Positions 1 to 7,401 of a DNA stretch of 7,588 bases are shown one piece after another; the stretch's first letter is position 1, and each line of letters starts with the position of its first letter. The notes below the pieces were generated by a model. It was not told the DNA's origin. It did no database searches and worked only from the letters and a program-made list of their open reading frames with translations. Made by a program: the position numbers and the translations under genes. The DNA is from Pseudomonadota bacterium (lineage in GTDB: Bacteria; Pseudomonadota; Gammaproteobacteria; Steroidobacterales; Steroidobacteraceae), in the NCBI GenBank assembly GCA_021820785.1, contig JAKADE010000120.1, positions 1 through 7,588 of the forward strand, read 5' to 3'.

Positions 1-2457
1 AGCGGCGTGCCGGCGCAGCCGGAGATCCGCATCCAGGCGCATGCACTGCAGTGCCGGGTGACCACCGAGGACCCGGAAAACAACTTCATTCCGGACTACG
101 GCAAGATCAGCGCCTACCGCAGCCCCGCCGGGTTCGGCATCCGGCTCGACGCCGGCACCGCCTACACCGGCGCGATCATCACCCGCTCGTACGATTCGCT
201 GCTGGTGAAGGTGACCGCCTGGGCCTCGACCCCGGAGGAGGCGATCGCGCGCATGCACCGTGCGCTGTGGGAGTTCCGCATCCGCGGCGTGGTGACGAAC
301 CTGCGCTTCCTCGATCAGGTGATCAGCCACCGGCGCTTTGCCGACGGTTCCTACACCACCAAGTTCATTGACGAGACGCCGGAGCTCTTTCACTGGCCGC
401 GCAAGCGCGACCGGGCGAGCCGCATCCTCACCCATATCGCCGAGACCATCGTCAACGGCAATGCCGAGACGCGCGCCCGGCCCCGGCCGGAACGGATCGA
501 GCAGCCGAAGCTGCCGCCGGTACCGCCCGCGGCGGCACCGGCCGGCACCAAGCAGAAGCTCGATGAGCTCGGGCCGGAGGGGTTCGCGCGCTGGATGCTC
601 GCCGAGCAGCGCGTGCTGCTCACCGACACGACGATGCGCGATGCGCACCAGTCGCTGCTCGCCACGCGCATGCGCACCTTCGATATGGCCGCCATCGCAC
701 CGTACTACGCGAGCCTGACGCCGCAGCTGTTCTCGGTGGAATGCTGGGGCGGGGCGACGTTCGACGTGGCGATGCGCTTTCTGCGCGAGGACCCCTGGCA
801 GCGCCTCGCGGTGCTGCGCGAGCGGATGCCGAATCTGCTGCTGCAGATGCTGCTGCGCTCGGCCAATGCCGTCGGCTACACCAACTATCCGGACAACGTC
901 GTGCGCTTCTTCGTGAAGCAGGCGGCCGAGCGGGGCATCGACGTGTTCCGCATCTTCGATTCGCTCAACTGGGTCGAGAACATGCGCGTCGCCATCGACG
1001 CGGTGCTCGAGAGCGGCCGGCTGTGCGAGACCGCGATCTGCTACACGGGCAATCTCATTGACCCGCACGAGACGAAGTACACGCTCGATTACTACCTGCG
1101 CCTCGCCCGGGACCTCAAGGCCGCCGGAGCACACGTGCTCGGCATCAAGGACATGGCGGGACTGTGCCGGCCGCGGGCGGCGTTCACGCTGGTCAAGGCG
1201 CTGAAGGAAGAGACCGGTCTGCCGGTGCATTTCCACACCCATGACACCAGCGGCATCGCCGCCGCGAGCGTGCTGGCTGCGGTGGAAGCCGGGGCGGACG
1301 CCGTCGACGGCGCCATCGACGCGATGAGCGGGCTCACGTCGCAGCCGAACCTCGGCTCGATCGTCGAGGCGCTGCGGCACGGTCCGCGGGACCCGGGGAT
1401 CGACCCGGCGAACCTGCGCATGCTCTCCTCGTACTGGGAGCAGGTGCGGCGCTTGTATGCTGCGTTCGAGAGTGACATCCGCGCCGGCGCCTCCGAGGTG
1501 TACGTACACGGCATGCCCGGCGGGCAGTTCACCAATCTGCGCGAGCAGGCCCGCGCGCTCGGCATCGACGGTGCGCGCTGGCCACAGGTGGCCCAGGCGT
1601 ATGCGGACGTCAACCAGATGTTCGGCGACATCGTGAAAGTCACCCCGAGCTCGAAGGTCGTAGGCGACATGGCGCTGCTGATGGTCACCAGCGGCCTGAC
1701 GCGCGAGCAGGTGCTCGACCCGGGCGTCGACGTGCCGTTCCCGGAATCGGTGGTGAGCTTCTTCCACGGCGACCTCGGCCAGCCGTACGGGGGCTTCCCC
1801 GCGGCGTTGCAGCACAAGGTGCTCAAGGGTGTCGCGCCGCTCGCGCAACGGCCGGGCGCCGCGATGCCGCCGGTCGATCTGGACGCCGAGCGCGCCAGGA
1901 TCCAGAAGGCCACGCCGCGCACCGTCAGCGACGATGACCTGGCCTCCTACCTGATGTACCCGAAGGTCTGGCTCGACTACGCCGCGGAGCGCGCCCGCTA
2001 CGGCGACGTCGGCATTCTGCCGACCTCGGTGTTCTTCTACGGCATGGAGCCGGGCGAGGAGATCAGCATCGATCTGGAACCTGGCAAGCGGCTATTCGTG
2101 CGGTACGTCGCCTGCAGCGAGGTCCACGAGGACGGCACCCGCACCGTGTTCATGGAGTTGAACGGTCAGCCACGCACGCTGCGTGTCGCGGACCGCAGCC
2201 AGGTCGCCAAGCGTCCGCCGCAGCGCAAGGCCGTGCCGGGCGATGTGAAGCAGGTCGGCGCGCCGATGCCGGGAACCGTCGCGACCATCGCGGCGAGCGT
2301 GGGACGCAAGGTGGCCCGCGGCGACGTGCTGGTGAGCCTCGAGGCGATGAAGATGGAAACACAGGTTCGGGCCGAGACCGATGGCGAGGTCGCCGAGATC
2401 CTCGTCAAACCCGGCCAGCAGGTCGATCCGAAGGATCTGCTCGTCGTGCTGCGCTGA
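1..2457 (+). CDS. pyc: Pyruvate carboxylase, C-terminal part (5' end outside the window)
   Basis: Biotin enzyme that carboxylates pyruvate to oxaloacetate in the cytoplasm (anaplerosis). The frame is open from base 1. The GTG at 7 is the Val of a conserved SGVPAQ stretch, not a start, so roughly 350 N-terminal residues (the ATP-grasp part of biotin carboxylase) are missing. Numbering from that Val as residue 1: biotin carboxylase C-terminal domain about 1-130, with catalytic-type Arg17 in LQCRVTTEDP; Pro/Ala-rich linker about 155-185; carboxyltransferase from about 203 with TDTTMRDAHQSLLATR. The probable metal ligands and carboxylated lysine are Asp212, Lys381 (GIKDMAG), His410 and His412 (HFHTHDTSG). 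VTPSSKVVGD follows near 545, then a YLMYPKVW segment near 648-655, and a biotinyl domain about 748-816 with the biotin-accepting Lys782 in EAMKMET, 35 residues from the end. Having all domains on one chain separates it from the OadA/PycB split enzymes. No terminator is visible after the stop. No damage is seen. Confidence 0.96.
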   Translation, partial: SGVPAQPEIRIQAHALQCRVTTEDPENNFIPDYGKISAYRSPAGFGIRLDAGTAYTGAIITRSYDSLLVKVTAWASTPEEAIARMHRALWEFRIRGVVTNLRFLDQVISHRRFADGSYTTKFIDETPELFHWPRKRDRASRILTHIAETIVNGNAETRARPRPERIEQPKLPPVPPAAAPAGTKQKLDELGPEGFARWMLAEQRVLLTDTTMRDAHQSLLATRMRTFDMAAIAPYYASLTPQLFSVECWGGATFDVAMRFLREDPWQRLAVLRERMPNLLLQMLLRSANAVGYTNYPDNVVRFFVKQAAERGIDVFRIFDSLNWVENMRVAIDAVLESGRLCETAICYTGNLIDPHETKYTLDYYLRLARDLKAAGAHVLGIKDMAGLCRPRAAFTLVKALKEETGLPVHFHTHDTSGIAAASVLAAVEAGADAVDGAIDAMSGLTSQPNLGSIVEALRHGPRDPGIDPANLRMLSSYWEQVRRLYAAFESDIRAGASEVYVHGMPGGQFTNLREQARALGIDGARWPQVAQAYADVNQMFGDIVKVTPSSKVVGDMALLMVTSGLTREQVLDPGVDVPFPESVVSFFHGDLGQPYGGFPAALQHKVLKGVAPLAQRPGAAMPPVDLDAERARIQKATPRTVSDDDLASYLMYPKVWLDYAAERARYGDVGILPTSVFFYGMEPGEEISIDLEPGKRLFVRYVACSEVHEDGTRTVFMELNGQPRTLRVADRSQVAKRPPQRKAVPGDVKQVGAPMPGTVATIAASVGRKVARGDVLVSLEAMKMETQVRAETDGEVAEILVKPGQQVDPKDLLVVLR

Positions 2458-2475
2458 GCCTGCGCCCGGGTTTGA

Positions 2476-2495
2476 ATATCGCGTAACGATATAAT
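2476..2495 (+). promoter_or_regulatory. Promoter -10 box with overlapping inverted-repeat operator candidate
   Basis: TATAAT, a perfect sigma-70-type -10 hexamer, lies at 2490-2495. The stretch is AT-rich against a very GC-rich background. An inverted repeat, ATATCG (2476-2481) and CGATAT (2487-2492) with a 5-base spacer, overlaps the first three bases of the -10. This is a typical position for a repressor operator. No good -35 is found at 16-18 bases: the nearest match, TTGAAT at 2472-2477, leaves only 12 bases. The promoter may therefore need an activator or be weak. Predicted transcription would start near 2502, giving a leader of about 36 bases to the transporter gene. The hexamer and repeat are seen directly; their function is inferred. 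Confidence 0.5.
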
Positions 2496-2525
2496 GCCCC
2501 TGGACGATTCCGCCGCCGCATACCC

Positions 2526-2540
2526 GAGGAAGTTCCGTTG
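2526..2540 (+). promoter_or_regulatory. Ribosome binding site that fixes a TTG start
   Basis: GAGGAAG at 2526-2532 sits 5 bases before the TTG at 2538. There is no ATG or GTG in this frame between the in-frame stop at 2484 and the TTG. The first downstream ATG codons fall inside the first hydrophobic segment, so the TTG is the best start for the transporter. Confidence 0.7.
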
Positions 2541-4118
2541 AGCGTTGGCTTCACGTTCGCCGATCGGCGCAGTCCGATCGCCTTCTGGCTGGGCAGTCTG
2601 GCCGTCGTGGCCGGGGTGCTGCTGCACCTGCCCGCCTTCCTGATGGCGCGCGCCATGGACTACCGCATGGCGGGCATGCCGATGGGTACGCCGATGCTCA
2701 CCGGCATGGCCTGCATCCTGGCCGGCGCCGCGGCGGCGGCCTATGGGCTGTTGCCCAGGCAGGCCGACCTCCAGGCCGCAGCTCTGCACGCCCGCGTTGC
2801 CGCGCCGGAGGACGCACCGCTCACCGCGTGGCACTGGGCGGCTGGCGGCGCGCTCGCGGTGGCGCTCGTGGTCGATATCATGAAAGTCAGTACCCTAGGC
2901 TTCGTGGTTCCCGGGATGCGCTCGGAGTACGGCCTGAGCCCGGCGGGCGTCGCGGTGCTGCCGTTCGCCGCTTTGACGGGCGCCACGCTCGGCTCGTTTC
3001 TCTGGGGCGCACTGGCGGATCGTTATGGCCGGCGCGCCACCCTGCTGCTCGCCGCGGTAATGTTCATCGGCACGTCGATCTGCGGCGCGATGCCGTCATT
3101 CCGCTGGAATGTCCTCATGTGCTTTCTCATGGGCGCATCCGCCGGCGGCCTGTTGCCGGTCGCCTATGCGCTGCTCGCGGAAATCATGCCGACCCGGCAT
3201 CGCGGCTGGAGCCTGGTGGTCGTGGGGGGCATCGGCGCGCTCGGCGGATACTTCGCCGCCTCGGGATTCTCCGCGTTGCTGCAGCCTGAGTTCGGCTGGC
3301 GGATCATGTGGTTCCTCAACCTGCCCTCGGGTCTGCTGCTGATCGCCCTCTCGCCGCTGATTCCGGAATCGGCGCGTTTCCTGGTCCACATCGGCCGCCC
3401 CGATGAGGCTCGCGCGACGCTCGAGCGCTTCGGGTGCGTGATCGTCACCCGCACCGAGGCGTGGGACGAGGAAGCCCACGTCGATCACTCTCATCTGCCG
3501 CCGACCGAGCGGCGCTTCCTCGGCACCACGGTGGCGCTGACGGTCGCAGGACTCTCCTGGGGCTTCGTCAATTTCGGCTTGCTGCTGTGGTTGCCGGGCG
3601 CGCTGATGGCCGACGGCCGCACCGTCGGGCTCGCCGCGGCGCTCATCGCACGCTCCTCCGTACTCGCCGCCCCGGTGGTGGTGATCGCGGCCGTCCTCTA
3701 TTCGCGCTGGAGTACCAAGGGGGCGCTGCTGGTCATGAGCGCAGCCACGGCGGCCGGCGTGCTGGCGCTGGTGCTTGAGCACAGCGGCCTGCCGGGCATC
3801 GACACTCCGCTGCTCGCGCCGGCGTTGCTGCTCATCGGTTCGACCGGCGTCATTTCCATCCTCCTGCCGTACTGCGCCGAGAGTTACCCGCTGCGTGTGC
3901 GCGGCCGCGCCACCGGATGGGTGGCCGGCTGCAGCAAGGCAGGCGGCCTGATCTGTCAGGGGCTCGGCGTACTCGCGCTGATCCCGGCGCTGCGCATCTC
4001 GGCCGCGGTCATCGCCGTCCCGGTGCTGCTCGGCATCGGACTGATCGCCCGCTACGGGCACGAGACCCGCGGCCGCGATCTGCGCGCACTCGAGCGCGCG
4101 CTGCCCGAGGCGCGCTGA
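2538..4118 (+). CDS. Major facilitator superfamily transporter with a two-helix N-terminal extension
   Basis: Inner-membrane secondary transporter of 526 residues, most like the sugar/metabolite:H+ symporter branch of the MFS. The standard 12-helix core spans about 101-505. It carries the loop 2-3 signature GALADRYGRR (157-166), a second-half equivalent near 450-470 (YPLRVRGRATGW), and PESARFLVHIGRPDEA (276-291) at the start of the central loop, a sugar-porter-like motif. The central cytoplasmic loop runs to about 328 and includes a small His cluster, HVDHSH (315-319 region). Before the core there are two extra hydrophobic segments, about 15-36 and 52-73, and a hydrophilic linker 74-97, for about 14 segments in total. 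The TTG start is supported by GAGGAAG. The gene has its own promoter candidate, so it need not be cotranscribed with pyc. It ends 4 bases from the convergent GH39 gene. The substrate cannot be assigned; organic acids, aromatic acids or sugars are all possible. Confidence 0.9.
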   Translation: MSVGFTFADRRSPIAFWLGSLAVVAGVLLHLPAFLMARAMDYRMAGMPMGTPMLTGMACILAGAAAAAYGLLPRQADLQAAALHARVAAPEDAPLTAWHWAAGGALAVALVVDIMKVSTLGFVVPGMRSEYGLSPAGVAVLPFAALTGATLGSFLWGALADRYGRRATLLLAAVMFIGTSICGAMPSFRWNVLMCFLMGASAGGLLPVAYALLAEIMPTRHRGWSLVVVGGIGALGGYFAASGFSALLQPEFGWRIMWFLNLPSGLLLIALSPLIPESARFLVHIGRPDEARATLERFGCVIVTRTEAWDEEAHVDHSHLPPTERRFLGTTVALTVAGLSWGFVNFGLLLWLPGALMADGRTVGLAAALIARSSVLAAPVVVIAAVLYSRWSTKGALLVMSAATAAGVLALVLEHSGLPGIDTPLLAPALLLIGSTGVISILLPYCAESYPLRVRGRATGWVAGCSKAGGLICQGLGVLALIPALRISAAVIAVPVLLGIGLIARYGHETRGRDLRALERALPEAR

Positions 4119-4127
4119 GCGCTCAGC
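4114..4127. repeat. 14-base perfect palindrome containing both convergent stop codons
   Basis: GCTGAGCGCTCAGC reads the same on both strands. The transporter TGA is 4116-4118 and the GH39 TGA (minus strand) is 4123-4125. Symmetry stops at the next base on each side. There is no loop-sized spacer and no T-tract, so it is not a standard intrinsic terminator. It is nonetheless the only candidate end signal between the two convergent genes. Confidence 0.6.
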
Positions 4128-5760
4128 CGCGACGCAGCAGCAGCAGCGCCAGTCCGTGCTGCGGCACGCGCACCTCGATGCGCCCGCCGTTCAGGTGCAC
4201 CTGCCGCGGGGCGGCGAGCCGCCCGGCCTTGCGCAGTTCGGCAATCTGTTGCGGCGTTGGCCAGGAAGGCCGGCCCATCGCATCGAACACCTGCAGGACG
4301 TTGCTGTGCCGGTCATCGACGCGCCACAGCAGACCGCTTGCGCCGGCCGGGAAATGACGGACCGTGAGGGTAAAGAGGCGATCGGACCGGTGCGCAGGCG
4401 GCGGCGTGTAGTGCGGACCGGAGCCGTCCGCTGGCGCGTAATTCCACAGCGCCACGACCAGCGAGCCGTCACGGGTGCGCGTGACGAGTGCCGACTTGAC
4501 CTGCGGCTCAAGACGCGTGTGGCCGAGCTTGTGCAGCAGTGCAAAGGCGTTGAACGCGGGCTTCGGAATGTCGTCTTCGGCGATCAGTCCGAAGCCGCCA
4601 TAGAAGGGCTTGCGGATCACCCCGCCCTCCTCGAACACATCCGAGAACGTCCAGTAACTCATCGCGTGCAGCAGCCCGGCGCACTGGCGGATGGTGCTCG
4701 CGATCCACGGGCCCATGTAGGGCGTGTCGGTCACATCCGGCTCGTTGCTGTAGCTGGCATTGAACTCGGAGAGAATCAGCGGCAAGTGCGGATACGGCGA
4801 GCGAGCGATCTCCCCGTGCACTTTGCGCACCGCCCGGCAGACCATGGTGTGGCGGGATATTTTTCCCGGCTTGCCGAACACGTTCTGCGGCGTGTCGTTG
4901 GCGTAGACATGTGTGCTGACGAAGTCGATCGGCGCATGCACGCGCTTGACGTGGCGCAGGAAGGCGCTGACCCAGGCGGCCTGGGCGGTGGCAGGCCCGC
5001 CGACACGCAGGCGCGGGCTGACGCTCTTCAACGCCCGCGCCGTCTGATCGTAGAGTTTGAAGTAGGTCTTCTGCTTCGGCACCCCGCCCCAGAAGCTCAA
5101 GTTCGGCTCGTTCCACACCTCGAAGTACCAGCTGGCCACTTCGTTGATGCCGTAGCGGGCGATGAAGTGACGTGCCAGCGCCCGGATCATGCGGTCCCAC
5201 GCCGCGTAGCTGCGCGGCGGGGAGACGTGCGGCCGGTACCAGAATGACTGCACCAGCTTCGGATTGCGCGCCAGCGCCTTGGGCATGAAGTCGAGCTCGA
5301 CGTAGGGACGCACGCCGTGCGCGAGCAGCGCATCCATGATCTGGTCGACGTAGGAGAAGTTGTACGGCGGGCTCGAGTCGCGGCCGTGACCGCCCTTGGC
5401 GCTCCTGTCGTAGAAGAGCGCCGAATGGTCGGCGGCGAGCCCGACGTCATCGTCGAGCAGACCATGGAAGCGCACGAACCGCATGCCCGTCGCGGCGCGC
5501 ATCATCGTGAGGTCGTGCTGATAGGCCGCGCGCAGCACCAGCGTCGCGTGGCCGGACCCGAAGATGTGCTCCCAGAAATGCGGAAACGGCTTGCCGGCGG
5601 CGGTCGCGTCGATGTCGAGCGTGCTGTTTGCGGTGACGGGCGGCGGGCTCGCAGGCGCGGCGGCCTGCGGAGTCTTTGGTGGCGCGGACGCCGAGTGGCA
5701 TCCCGCGAGCAGACAGCCGGCCAACGCGGCGAACAGGACGGAAACGGGTGCGCGATTCAT
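4123..5760 (-). CDS. GH39 family glycosidase lipoprotein (beta-xylosidase-like)
   Basis: Predicted retaining glycoside hydrolase of 545 residues, related to the XynB-type beta-xylosidases. It opens with a lipoprotein signal peptide, lipobox LAGC with lipidated Cys21. The next residues are His-Ser, not Asp, which in a Gram-negative cell suggests the outer membrane. A Pro/Ala-rich tether (about 26-43) follows, then a TIM barrel from about 48. GH39 hallmarks in order: RFHGLLDDDVGL (97-108), YVDQIMDALLAHGVRPYVEL with FMPKALA (147-174), and FEVWNEPNLSFW with acid/base Glu218. Next come STHVYAND (282-289), LILSEFNASYS with nucleophile Glu332, and YWTFSDVFEEGG. The acid/base-nucleophile spacing (114) is close to that of characterised GH39 xylosidases. 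A beta-rich C-terminal domain (about 390-545) completes it. The ATG at 5760 is supported by the signal peptide and by a weak GAGAGA site 5 bases upstream. It lies downstream of patD in the same direction but has its own promoter candidate. Xylosidase activity is inferred from the family; alpha-L-iduronidase-like or other specificities are possible. Confidence 0.92.
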   Translation of the reverse strand: MNRAPVSVLFAALAGCLLAGCHSASAPPKTPQAAAPASPPPVTANSTLDIDATAAGKPFPHFWEHIFGSGHATLVLRAAYQHDLTMMRAATGMRFVRFHGLLDDDVGLAADHSALFYDRSAKGGHGRDSSPPYNFSYVDQIMDALLAHGVRPYVELDFMPKALARNPKLVQSFWYRPHVSPPRSYAAWDRMIRALARHFIARYGINEVASWYFEVWNEPNLSFWGGVPKQKTYFKLYDQTARALKSVSPRLRVGGPATAQAAWVSAFLRHVKRVHAPIDFVSTHVYANDTPQNVFGKPGKISRHTMVCRAVRKVHGEIARSPYPHLPLILSEFNASYSNEPDVTDTPYMGPWIASTIRQCAGLLHAMSYWTFSDVFEEGGVIRKPFYGGFGLIAEDDIPKPAFNAFALLHKLGHTRLEPQVKSALVTRTRDGSLVVALWNYAPADGSGPHYTPPPAHRSDRLFTLTVRHFPAGASGLLWRVDDRHSNVLQVFDAMGRPSWPTPQQIAELRKAGRLAAPRQVHLNGGRIEVRVPQHGLALLLLRRG

Positions 5761-5788
5761 GGCGATCTCTCAACGACGGCAGGCCGGT

Positions 5789-5813
5789 GCGGGCGTCGCC
5801 CGTGGCGACCCGC
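5789..5813 (-). other. Long hairpin in the patD-GH39 gap
   Basis: Outer arms GCGGG (5789-5793) and CCCGC (5809-5813) pair. A 2-base bulge follows, then inner arms TCGCC (5796-5800) and GGCGA (5804-5808) close a 3-base loop, giving 10 base pairs in all. No U-tract follows on the minus strand. It lies between the -10 candidate and the GH39 start, so it could be a leader structure for that gene or a Rho-type end signal for patD. Confidence 0.45.
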
Positions 5814-5816
5814 TAC

Positions 5817-5845
5817 CGTATCGCAAAGGGGTTGCGCCGTGTCAA
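5817..5845 (-). promoter_or_regulatory. Sigma-70-like promoter candidate for the GH39 gene
   Basis: Read on the minus strand, a perfect TTGACA (-35) lies at 5845-5840. GATACG (5822-5817) follows after 17 bases and matches TATAAT at three positions. Transcription would begin near 5810, leaving a leader of about 50 bases that contains most of the hairpin at 5789-5813. The -35 box sits in the loop of a 6-base inverted repeat (5834-5839 and 5848-5853). The -35 is strong and the -10 weak. Confidence 0.42.
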
Positions 5846-5871
5846 CCCGGCGCGGTGGACCGGACCGGCGT

Positions 5872-7326
5872 TCAGCCCAACCTGACCATGATGTGGCGCG
5901 GCACCGTGTAGTCCTCGAGCGCGTACAGCGAGAGGTCCTTGCCGTAGCCGGAGCGCTTGAACCCGCCGTGCGGCATCTCCCGGGCGAAGGTCCCGTGGGT
6001 ATTGATCCAGGTGCAGCCGTACTGCAGCCGGGCGGCGACCTGCATCGCCAGGCCGACATCCCGGGTCCAGACCGAGGACGCCAGACCGTACTCGGAATCG
6101 TTGGCCCAGCGCACGACCTCGGCCGCGTCGGTAAATGGCGTCAGCGTCACCACCGGCCCGAAGACTTCGCGCTGCACGATTTCGTCGTCCTGGCGCGCCC
6201 CGGCGATCACCGTGGGCTCATAAAAGAAGCCGGCGCCGGCACGCGGCTGTCCGCCGGTGGTCACGATGACGTGCCGCTCGGCCGCGGCGCGGGTCACGAA
6301 CCCCGCGACCCGGGAGCGCTGCTCGTCCGAGATCACAGGTCCCATCTCGACAGCGCGGTCGGTCTGTATCCCTACAGTGAGCGTGCGGGCGGCATGCGTC
6401 ACGGCCTCGACGACGCGCTCGAAGGCGGGGGCCTGCACGTAGAGGCGACAGGCCGCGGTGCAATCCTGGCCGGCGTTGTAGAACCCGAACACGCGCATCC
6501 CTGCGGCGAGCGCCTCGAGGTCCGCGTCTGCAAAGACGATCACGGGCGCCTTGCCGCCGAGTTCCAGATGGGTGCGCTTGAGCGTTCCGGCGGCCGCCGC
6601 CAGGACCTTCTGCCCCGTAGCCACATCGCCGGTCAGCGAGACCATGCGCACGCGGGGATGCGCCACCAGAGGCGCGCCGACCGTTTCGCCGCGGCCGCAC
6701 ACGACATTGACCACTCCCTTGGGCAGTGCATCGTTCAGTGCACCGGCGAGCTTGAGCATCGTGAGCGGCGTCTGCTCCGACGGCTTGATCACTACGGTGT
6801 TGCCCGCCGCTAGCGCCGGCGCGAGCTTCCAGGCCGCCATCATCAGAGGGTAATTCCACGGCGCGATGGAGGCCACTACGCCGACGGGATCGCGGCGGAT
6901 CATGCTCGTGTAGCCGCGGGCGTATTCCGCCGCGAGCGGGCCGGTCTGGACCCGCACGGCGCCGGCGAAGAAGCGGAACACGTCGGCGATCGCGGGCATC
7001 TCGTCCCGGCGCATCGCCTGGAGGGGCTTGCCGGTATTGCGCGACTCGAGCGCCGCGTAGGCGTCGGCGTCGCGTTCGAGGTGGGCTGCGATGTCGAGCA
7101 GCCGGCGCGCGCGGTGGGCGGGCGTGGTCTGCGACCAGGCTTCAAATGCATCGGCGGCGGCCTGCACGGCGGCCTCGAGCTGCTCGGGCGAGGCCTCGGC
7201 CACGGAGGCGATCTGTTCACCCGTCGCGGGGTCGAGGATGGGTTCGACGGCGCCGAGTCCGGGCATGCGCTGCCCGCCGATCAGCAGGCGCGTGTCGATC
7301 GAAGGCAGCGGAAGGTCCTGGGTCAT
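5872..7326 (-). CDS. patD: Gamma-aminobutyraldehyde (1-pyrroline) dehydrogenase
   Basis: NAD-dependent cytoplasmic aldehyde dehydrogenase of 484 residues that oxidises 4-aminobutanal (from putrescine transamination) to GABA. Family features in order: ESRNTGKPL (94-102); a PatD-like stretch [16 protein letters not shown] (108-123); [21 protein letters not shown] with catalytic-type Asn158; KPSE with Lys181; SLTGDVATG (230-238); ELGGK with general base Glu255; and [13 protein letters not shown] with nucleophile Cys289. EVFGPVV follows with cofactor-binding Glu387, and the C-terminus is [23 protein letters not shown]. The resemblance to E. coli PatD (recalled, about 474 residues) runs end to end. 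The frame stays open upstream to 7521, but those 65 residues are Arg/Pro-rich and unlike the family, so the ATG at 7326 is chosen. No clear Shine-Dalgarno precedes it. No aminotransferase or GABA gene is in view; neighbours are the GH39 gene downstream and a divergent gene upstream. Betaine aldehyde or other omega-aminoaldehydes are alternative substrates. Confidence 0.93.
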   Translation of the reverse strand: MTQDLPLPSIDTRLLIGGQRMPGLGAVEPILDPATGEQIASVAEASPEQLEAAVQAAADAFEAWSQTTPAHRARRLLDIAAHLERDADAYAALESRNTGKPLQAMRRDEMPAIADVFRFFAGAVRVQTGPLAAEYARGYTSMIRRDPVGVVASIAPWNYPLMMAAWKLAPALAAGNTVVIKPSEQTPLTMLKLAGALNDALPKGVVNVVCGRGETVGAPLVAHPRVRMVSLTGDVATGQKVLAAAAGTLKRTHLELGGKAPVIVFADADLEALAAGMRVFGFYNAGQDCTAACRLYVQAPAFERVVEAVTHAARTLTVGIQTDRAVEMGPVISDEQRSRVAGFVTRAAAERHVIVTTGGQPRAGAGFFYEPTVIAGARQDDEIVQREVFGPVVTLTPFTDAAEVVRWANDSEYGLASSVWTRDVGLAMQVAARLQYGCTWINTHGTFAREMPHGGFKRSGYGKDLSLYALEDYTVPRHIMVRLG

Positions 7327-7332
7327 GAGCGC

Positions 7333-7338
7333 AGCATA
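7333..7338 (-). promoter_or_regulatory. Possible -10 box for a leaderless patD transcript
   Basis: On the minus strand, TATGCT occupies 7338-7333, so transcription would begin about at the A of the patD ATG (7326). That would explain why patD has no visible Shine-Dalgarno site. The -35 position at a 17-base spacing (GAGCGT) is poor. This is a weak suggestion only. Confidence 0.2.
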
Positions 7339-7372
7339 GCGCGGGAGGCGGCGGCACGCTCCGCGGGGAGGC

Positions 7373-7401
7373 TTTCGCTCGCACGACCGTCTTCCTATAG
7401 G
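7373..7401 (+). promoter_or_regulatory. Weak promoter candidate for the right-edge gene
   Basis: TTTCGC (7373-7378) and TATAGG (7396-7401) are separated by 17 bases. TATAGG is a fair -10 in a GC-rich setting, but the -35 is poor. Transcription would start near 7408, inside the left arm of the large inverted repeat, and the leader would include its central hairpin before the mini-ORF at 7476. Confidence 0.22.

Noticed and set aside
7..9. GTG at position 7 as a real gene start
   Set aside because: The codons before and after it fit the conserved SGVPAQ stretch of pyruvate carboxylase, and the frame is open to base 1.
1092..1922. 276-codon minus-strand frame inside pyc
   Set aside because: Antisense to the conserved carboxyltransferase domain, with no independent features.
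2458..2475. Intrinsic terminator after pyc
   Set aside because: Only a CCCGGG palindrome and three T's are present; there is no stable stem with a T-tract.
2166..2834. 222-codon minus-strand frame spanning the pyc end and the MFS start
   Set aside because: It crosses a promoter and two real genes, and the product is low-complexity and unrecognised.
3096..4061. 321-codon minus-strand frame opposite the MFS gene
   Set aside because: The translation is a Gln/Arg/Asp-rich mirror of hydrophobic codons, a typical antisense shadow of a membrane protein.
4156..5247. 363-codon + strand frame antisense to the GH39 gene
   Set aside because: Low-complexity, Arg-rich translation opposite a convincing GH39 enzyme; no start signal or family features.
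5317..6813. 498-codon + strand open frame crossing the GH39 gene, the gap and patD
   Set aside because: It lies antisense to two clearly recognised genes, its product is Arg/Gly/His-rich with no recognisable domain, and long antisense frames are expected at this GC content.
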